Source of the DNA: Siphonodentalium dalli
Taxonomy: Eukaryota > Mollusca > Scaphopoda > Gadilida > Siphonodentaliidae
Reading direction: 5' to 3'
NCBI GenBank assembly: GCA_032622095.1
Contig: CP136064.1
Coordinates: forward strand, 37,622,426-37,686,425
Length of the DNA stretch: 64,000 nt
Of the stretch, positions 57,654 to 64,000 are shown piece by piece; the first letter of the stretch is position 1; every line of letters starts with the position of its first letter. The notes under the pieces were generated by a model. It was not told the origin of the DNA, ran no database searches, and worked only from the letters and a program-made list of their open reading frames with translations. The position numbers and the translations under genes are program-made.

Positions 57654-58127
57654 TTAAAGGTACGGTTGACCTTGGCGGTGGGTATCATTTGAAAATATTT
57701 CCACCCGTCAAAAACCGCCACAAACAGAAAGAACATCAAAATGTAGACAGACTTTGTCCGTATATAAATAAGAAATATCGCATAAACAGTATGTTATTCT
57801 CACATGTTTAACCATTGGTATGTAAACAAAAGCATAAAATGTAACTTTTCTGGTATTTGTTTATATTATGATGGTAAACATAAAGAGCGTTCTTTGTTGG
57901 TGAATTCCTGATATGGAACTAATAAAGAGCGTTTATGCCATTTGTGTGTGATTAGCCAGTAGCATTGTGCTGTCCTCTGTAACCCAATCAGGCTCTTGCT
58001 TAGATAAGATGCTGTTTACGCGATGGCCATGGTATATATGAACGAAACTATGCGTTTTAATGTTTTTCTGTTTACGGTGTTAGGAACAAATATGAATATT
58101 TTTAATTAAGGCCCCACGTGCCTTTAA
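57654..58127. mobile_element. TTAA MITE family 1, copy D (inverted)
   Basis: TTAA at both ends (57654-57657, 58124-58127), termini AGGTACGGTTGACCTT and CACGTGCCT, paired core at 57880-57932. About 28 bp shorter than the other copies because of internal deletions. Confidence 0.85.
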
Positions 58128-58329
58128 CAGACTTTTTTGATTTTTCACCTATACCTCATTATGTCATGTGCCAGGCGATGTTGTCGTAGATCCGTAGAAT
58201 CTGACTCCCACTTCCAGCTCAGAAAATTTCAATTTGGTTGGGGAAAGTGAACTGAAAATTTCAGTTCGAATAAAGGGTTTTATGTAGTAAGAGAACAATT
58301 TGACAGCAACAACAAGGTTTCTGATCACA

Positions 58330-58465
58330 ATTAGAGCTGCCACGATTCATTGCGATTCCGATGCATCACGTTTTAATGTTCACAATGCAATGTATCGTAT
58401 TGGGAGGGTGCGATGCAAAAACAGTTCATGCATGCAGAGTTATCAATAGTCAGAGATCTAAACTT
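58330..58465. repeat. Repeat copy inverted relative to 24230-24410
   Basis: Shares GCTGCCACGATTCAT-type start, GCATCACGTTTTAAT, TATTGGGAGG, GCGATGCAAAAACA and TTATCAATAGTCAGAGAT with the other locus in reverse complement. Confidence 0.55.
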
Positions 58466-58716
58466 GTCATATACCTGCAGTTGAGTCATTTGTTATCTTT
58501 GTGTTCTATGGCTCAAAACCAAATATATGGTTTCCTATTAGAGGACAAGCTGATTCCTATATACCCCTCTGTAAACTTGTTATGGGAGGGGGTATACAAA
58601 GACCCACCTGTATAAACCATAAGGTATATTAGTTGGCACAATGGTGACTTTGGTTATGCAGGAGAAATGTCAAAATAATCAGAATCTTGGGTAACAATAT
58701 TCAATATAATACTTAC

Positions 58717-58755
58717 TTTCTGGCTTTCTGGCATTAGTGGAGTTCGAGGCCGTGG
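58717..58755 (-). CDS. 39-bp mini-exon, cassette copy 1
   Basis: TTTCTATTTTCAG and GTAAGTATT bound CC, 12 codons (TASNSTNARKPE) and A. Length is a multiple of three and the phase is symmetric, so inclusion or skipping keeps the frame. Confidence 0.45.
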
Positions 58756-59297
58756 CTGAAAATAGAAAGTAAGTGTACTATTATTGCAGCTGTATTCGAA
58801 AATAAAAATATATTTTTGGAAAGATTAACACAGACACGGGATATAATTGTGGTTTTTTGTTTGTTTTTGTATTGTTACTCGCCAGTTTTGTTTTCATCTT
58901 CAGTTTGATAAATCCAATGTAGAAACATGACCTTTGGTCATCAAGTTCAATCAAAGTTTCTGAAAATGGCCCAATACATACAAGAAATGGCCAAATATAT
59001 TGCCAATAAACATAATCGGCCAGTAATAATCAGCATGTATCATATAGACATATACCTGCAGTTGAGTCATTTGTTATCTTTGTGTTCTATGGCTCAAAAC
59101 CAAATATATGGCTTCCTATTAGAGGACAAGCTGATTCCTATATACCCCTCTGTAAACTTGTTATGGGAGGGGGTATACAAAGACCCACCTGTATAAAGCA
59201 TAAGGTATATTAGTTGGCACAATGGTGACTTTGGTTATGCAGGAGAAATGTCAAAATAATCAGAATCTTGGGTAACAATATTCAATATAATACTTAC

Positions 59298-59342
59298 TTT
59301 CTGGCTTTCTGTCATTACTAGTAGTGAAGCTAGAGGCCGTGG
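59298..59342 (-). CDS. 45-bp mini-exon, cassette copy 2
   Basis: Same signals and phase as copy 1; encodes TASSFTTSNDRKPE. It has two extra codons but keeps the frame. Confidence 0.45.
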
Positions 59343-59439
59343 CTGAAAATAGAAAGTAAGAGTATCATTATTGCAGCTGTACATGTGATTGAAAATAAAA
59401 AATAAATGTAGTTTTTAATGTGTTCAATTAGACCAGATA

Positions 59440-59720
59440 TTCTAGGGTCAATATTCTTAAATTTGCAAGAGTGTATATATTTCTTATATAACAGTACACA
59501 TATATCAAAAATAATTGTCTTGTGACATGTCCGGGGGTTTTAACCCAAGAATGATATATTGAGGTGTAATTTCGAAGTTGAGAGAACATTGCTCATGGAG
59601 TATGTGTTGAAATTGAAGCAAAACCGATTTTGATACTATACATTCAAAGAAGATGTGTAGGGTGGTCTCTTTCGAATTATTACAAAATGTGCAGAGTTCT
59701 GAATATTCTAAACTGGGAGT
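59440..59720 (-). mobile_element. Non-LTR retrotransposon fragment (C-terminal reverse transcriptase region)
   Basis: Minus-strand reading gives PSLEYSELCTFCNNSKETTL then HIFFECIVSKSVLLQF, the C-x2-C...H-x4-C finger with E-T-x-x-H found at the end of many LINE reverse transcriptases, followed by EITPQYIILGL and an imperfect remainder with stops. Only the 3' part of the coding region is present. Confidence 0.55.
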
Positions 59721-60049
59721 TCACCATTAAATAATTTCAGTGATTTTTTTTTCGCCAGTTTTGCTTTGCATCTTCAGTTTGATATATCCAATGTACATGA
59801 CCATGAACCATCAAGTTTAATCAAAATTTCTGAAAATGGCCAAAGAAATGGCAAAATATATCGCGAATAAAAATAATCAGCCAATAATATAAGCCTGCAT
59901 CATATAGACATATACCTGCAGTTGAGTCATTTGTTACCTTTGTGTTCTATGGCTCAAAACAAATATATGATTGCATTGATTTCCTATTAGAGCTTACTAC
60001 TAAAATCTAAAAATCAAACATCTTCCTATATTACATAAAAATTACTCAC

Positions 60050-60085
60050 TATCATTATCATCTGTTTCTTTTTCTTTTGTCACAG
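60050..60085 (-). CDS. 36-bp acidic mini-exon
   Basis: TTTTCTGCAG and GTGAGTAAT bound CT, 11 codons (VTKEKETDDND) and A, again with 2/1 phase symmetry. Confidence 0.4.
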
Positions 60086-60426
60086 CTGCAGAAAATCTAA
60101 GGTAAATGTAAAATTAACTCAACATTCATATCTAAGTTAATTTAATATCAGTCTGCAAATAACTCAAGTTACATTTAAGAACTCTATGGAGTGCCAATGA
60201 CACCATAATTCATAAACTATTTAAATCATATATGACAATGGATTTGTAAACTTTTAGATGGCTCTGCATTGCAGCATTATATAAACATATCCTGGATTGA
60301 TTTTGCATTCAGCAGCTTATAAATGGGTCTAAATTGCAAACTCTTCCAGAAACTTTTGGCATATCTTTACAGGCTTTCAGTTGTAGACAGTGAATAATTA
60401 TACACACACCATATTCAGCACATCTA

Positions 60427-60639
60427 CAGTAATGCCCTAAGTAATCGACTCCATAACCGCAGCAGAATTATGGGTAACTTTTCAGGATTTAGTCGGAAAT
60501 ATGGCTTGTTGCCATTCATCGGAAAGCTCTAGCCGAGGGCTTTCCGATGAATGGCAACAAGCCATATTTCCGACTAAATCCTGAAAAGTTACCCATAATT
60601 CTGCTGTGGTTATGGAGTCGATTACTTAGAGCATTACTG
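60427..60639. mobile_element. 213-bp near-perfect palindromic MITE with TA duplication
   Basis: CAGTAATGC...GCATTACTG ends are flanked by TA at 60425-60426 and 60640-60641. Arms of about 103 bp pair with only two or three mismatches around a centre of about 8 bp (GCTCTAGCCGAGGGC). TA duplication and CAGT ends fit a Tc1/mariner-type origin. Confidence 0.9.
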
Positions 60640-60641
60640 TA

Positions 60642-63600
60642 GGTACCCAAATTGGTAAACGTGACTAAACTAGCAAAACAGTCGCTATTTCAGATGCATG
60701 TAAATGGTCATGAAAAATTATGTATTCAGTTATACTGTTAAACACTAGCAGAGTGACCTGGTGATGTGGAAACCACTATGGCAATTTGATGAGAATAGAT
60801 CAGTTGCTCCAAGTGGTAATTATAATTAATTTTATGCCCAAATGGGCATCTCAAAACGTCATTCTTAAGCATGGAGTGGCTCAACTTTTCCGAATTTTCT
60901 TATAAATGTTTTGTGTCCGCCCTCCCTATTTCTGACCCAAACGACAAAAATATTATGTCTTTATACCACACAATTTGATTTCTTGTATCATGGGAGAAGA
61001 AAATATAATAATAAATTGGGTGGAAATTGGCGATAAATCTTTTATAAATTTTTTGGTTCCCCTCCCCTCCACTGTTGGCATCTTTAAAATGCACATTTAG
61101 ACTCATGGAAATGATTATATATCAGTTTGATGGAAATCAACTAAAAAATATAAATTTCAGCCCCTCCCACATTTTGTTTGATCCTTGACATGTACAGAAA
61201 GAGTTACTTCAGATTGTTTTAACCTGAACCATTATCTTCCTCATAACAAGTTACCCCTGTTATCACATTTTGAGCCCTCTAGATTGTCCATGTTAATTTC
61301 TACAGTGTGCAGACAGAAATTCGATATTATATTTAATGCTACAAGGCACAGGCTCAGTGGAATAAATCACTACTTTCTTTCACTGTCCTTTCAATTGTTT
61401 TGGACATTAAATGTGAGTCATCCTTGTTTATATATACATGTAATAACATTAATGGCTGATTGAAAGGCTATGCTGAAAATATATTAAGCATACCATTGCT
61501 GATAAATAAATTAAGAAATGGGCATTAAATAAATAAACAAAGGTATATATTCAAAAGTGTTCAAGTTCTTTAGTGGGACTGTGAAAATTATACAAGAATT
61601 TACACCAATTTGACATATCAAAATTTGCAAACCTCATCAACCAATAAGTTGAATTTCTATAAGAGTATGATATTACTTCAAAGATACTTACCTTTTCTGC
61701 ATGTGGTCTTGTAGTACTAGAGGGTCGCAACCCCAGCTCGAGAGCTTAAAAACTCTTAGGCTGGCCCTGGAGTACTGTAAGAGGTGAGTTTGGCCCCCTT
61801 TTTAGTTTCTTTGAATGAAATGAGCACAGAGTCCTCCTGGTGGCACATATGCAGCTGGTTAATCTAAAAAAAAAATCCTACTAAATTACGTTTTGATTGA
61901 ATAAATTATTAGATTAGAATTAGACTATTTATCGGTAATGGTATATATATCAGTGAAGGATCCAGGGATTTTTTGGGGACACATGTTTTTGATCAATGAT
62001 ATGCCAAAGCATATCCCGAAGACCTGAGCAAGGGAGGTTTGGGAGGGGGTATCCCCCTGTTGATGGTGGGGGGTCTCCCCTGGAAATTTGTTAAAGATCC
62101 AATGCATTGAGAGCTAATCTAGAGCTCTTGGAGTCGGTATTTTGAATTTTACTGAGAGTTCACTTTGATCAAGTTTCTGAAGCGTAACTTTGGAATTTTT
62201 TGTATATATGTATGGACTGGAAATGCTTATAAATAAGTTATTGTCAGATATCTTTTGGTTCAATAGATTATGCTTATAATCCTGCTTGAAATGAGATCAT
62301 TAATGACACTGTAATTCATATAATAGGCTATTTTCTAAAATTCTAGTGAAGACACATTCATAATATACTAGTAGTACAGAAATAATGTCTATTAAGTTTA
62401 ATAAGTAATTACTAGTAGTACTAATCTCTATGCTGGTTATTCATTTGGTGTTACGAAATCCCACATGATAACAGGTTGATTTGATCAACTTGTCATTGTT
62501 CCTGCACTGTATTGTGTAATTTCACTTGAATTTGATTGAAAACATACTTTACAGTATGATTCAAACTGTTAAAAATAAGTTTTGTAAACTTACATGTCTT
62601 ATGTCAGTATATATAAATATACATATATCTTATTATGATATGAATTGGGACCTGAATCTTTTTTGGGTCAAACCGGTAAACTATAAAAAACGGCCTAGAT
62701 ATGTCCCTGGTATATATCTATACAATTTGATGCATACAATGACGACACAAGAATTTTACATTGAAATGAGCAATATAAAATATGGATGGAACTGTGGTCG
62801 ACAATAAATTAGAACTATAACTTAGTGATAAAAATGGCTCAATGTTCAGATGTATAATAATAATAATAATAATAATAATAATCCAAAATAGATTTAACAA
62901 ATAAAAAAGATGGTTCCTAAGTTAGAGATAATTAATATTTAACCATTTAATGGCAGGAGCTGCGCTGGCACAGCATTAAAGATCTGTGCCAGCCAGTGCA
63001 TTTCCTTATATATATATGCGAGTCAGCCATAGGAACCCTGGCATATTTAAGAAAATACACTGGCTTACAAGGTCATGGTAAATAGATTAGGCCAATGCAT
63101 TCATATATGGAGACTTACATATATAAATAGATTGCATTTGTACAGGGTTTTCATAAAATTTAAGGAATATCCAGTCATGGAATGATTAATACTGATCAGT
63201 ATTTTTAATTAGAGATACCACTACAAGGGATAACACTGAAAGAATGACACAAAAATCACTCTTTTTCCATAGTGGTCACTAATACATATGATGAGTTTAA
63301 TTACGAAGACTGTCCAGTCTTAAAAGGATACTGTCAATTGGAGATAAATCATACTCCAATATTAAGTGTATTTATACATGACGAAGAAACATAAGCCTAT
63401 ATGAAGATGTGTCGACGATTTGTAATACCGCTTGGTCTACATTTGTATTGGATAAAAACTCCACCTAAAATAAGTTGTTAACAGTTCAAAATTACATAAA
63501 AGGTCTAACATTCTCAGGGCAAAATTTTATTGAATACTCCAACAATAATCACTTGACTATTTCTAATTATGTTGTTCAATAAAGTATACATGTATCTAAT

Positions 63601-64000
63601 TAAAATACACATTAAAAAGATCATTAGTTAAAATATCAAGGAAATCAGGAAAACAATCAGTTAGGAACTTAGGAGTCATGTTACTCCAAATCATATTTTA
63701 ATATGTCAGACATGATGTCGGTGTATGTTGGATGTTATACTGCTTTGTGGAAATTTGACTGATTACACTGGATTTAGACGGTGGGGAAAGAAAACTAAAA
63801 ATTTCCCTACTTAGGCTACTTACCTGTACCTACCTTTTACCTTAAATGCTGACAAAACAAACCCCGGGTCATATCTCAGGCAAAGAGCCATAACTCTGTA
63901 ACATATGTGCATACAAAACCTGCACTATGAAGGACGGACGAAGGTCTCCACTATATAGTACATACCCCATAATCCTCAATTCACAAGTCAAACAAGTGCT
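60642..64000. other. AT-rich region with no supported gene
   Basis: Isolated splice-like donors occur (GAAAAG|GTAAGT on the minus strand at 61692), but I cannot define exons. A (TAA)n microsatellite lies at about 62854-62882. The last 150 bp carries a GCCATAACTCTGTAACAT and GGACGGACG tail of the common molluscan-type repeat. Confidence 0.4.

Larger units (their letters stand above)
58469..59400. repeat. Tandem duplication of a mini-exon cassette
   Basis: About 350 bp from ATACCTGCAGTTGAGTCATT through the mini-exon to TTATTGCAGCTGTA occurs at 58469-58800 and again at 59050-59400, offset about 580 bp. Parts recur at 57401-57590 and 59921-59990. A linked block (TCGCCAGTTTTG, ATCTTCAGTTTGAT, TTTCTGAAAATGGCC) recurs at 58880-59040 and 59751-59900. 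Confidence 0.85.

Noticed and set aside
58361-59196. Two plus-strand open frames sharing the same C-terminal 48 residues
   Set aside because: The identity is explained by the tandem DNA duplication of the mini-exon cassette; neither frame has splice signals or a known motif.
62718-62900. Minus-strand frame with a poly-Ile run
   Set aside because: Translation of a (TAA)n microsatellite.

Overview
The window reads as nuclear DNA of a eukaryote with spliced genes, most likely a mollusc and probably a bivalve. It is AT-rich, short exon-like reading frames sit between GT/AG signals, and no long bacterial-style ORFs occur. Arrays built around an 'agttatggcccttttt'-type motif followed by GTCC/GGAC-rich tails, and 'agctcacctgagacgaagt'-type repeats, are to my knowledge common in molluscan genomes. 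The species assignment is inference. I see no rRNA, tRNA or CRISPR, and no complete intact host gene.

Layout. (1) 0.8-6.8 kb: a 5.9-kb element with about 120-bp inverted termini made of tandem subrepeats and a perfect 9-bp target-site duplication (Mutator-like architecture). Inside it, on the minus strand, lie phase-compatible exons that are not recognisably a transposase. (2) 9.6-12.8 kb: plus-strand exon fragments of an unknown lysine-rich protein, one ending in a MITE-derived stop codon. (3) 13-21.2 kb: a string of foldback and MITE elements, a 965-bp hAT element with an 8-bp duplication, and an inverted exon duplication. (4) 22.1-31.2 kb, minus strand: a decayed multi-exon ZSWIM1/3-like gene (MULE transposase-derived) with a FAR1-like N-terminal exon, a DDE segment, a SWIM zinc finger and a terminal PHD finger. 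(5) 32.4-34.0 kb: two copies of a 0.5-kb TTAA-flanked MITE; two more lie inverted at 55.9 and 57.7 kb. (6) 34.6-37.5 kb: a C2H2 zinc-finger exon with a frameshift, and a HIRAN-like reading frame. (7) 38.2-40.9 kb: a nearly full-length Penelope-like retroelement (reverse transcriptase plus GIY-YIG nuclease) bounded by 250-bp inverted repeats. (8) 41.2-44.5 kb, minus strand: a pogo/Tigger-type DDE transposase gene with a recognisable intron and a C-terminal PHD-like finger. (9) 48.0-53.4 kb, plus strand: six phase-compatible exons of an unrecognised gene ending in another PHD-like finger. (10) 54.2-60.1 kb, minus strand: the 3' part of a second SWIM-domain gene, with several tiny phase-symmetric exons, two of them created by tandem duplication. 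(11) 60.4-64 kb: a 213-bp near-perfect palindrome, then AT-rich sequence with no convincing gene.

The genes do not form a pathway. The common theme is transposase- or retroelement-derived coding sequence in several stages of decay. Most breaks are single-base frameshifts and some lie in homopolymers, so part of the decay could be assembly indel error.
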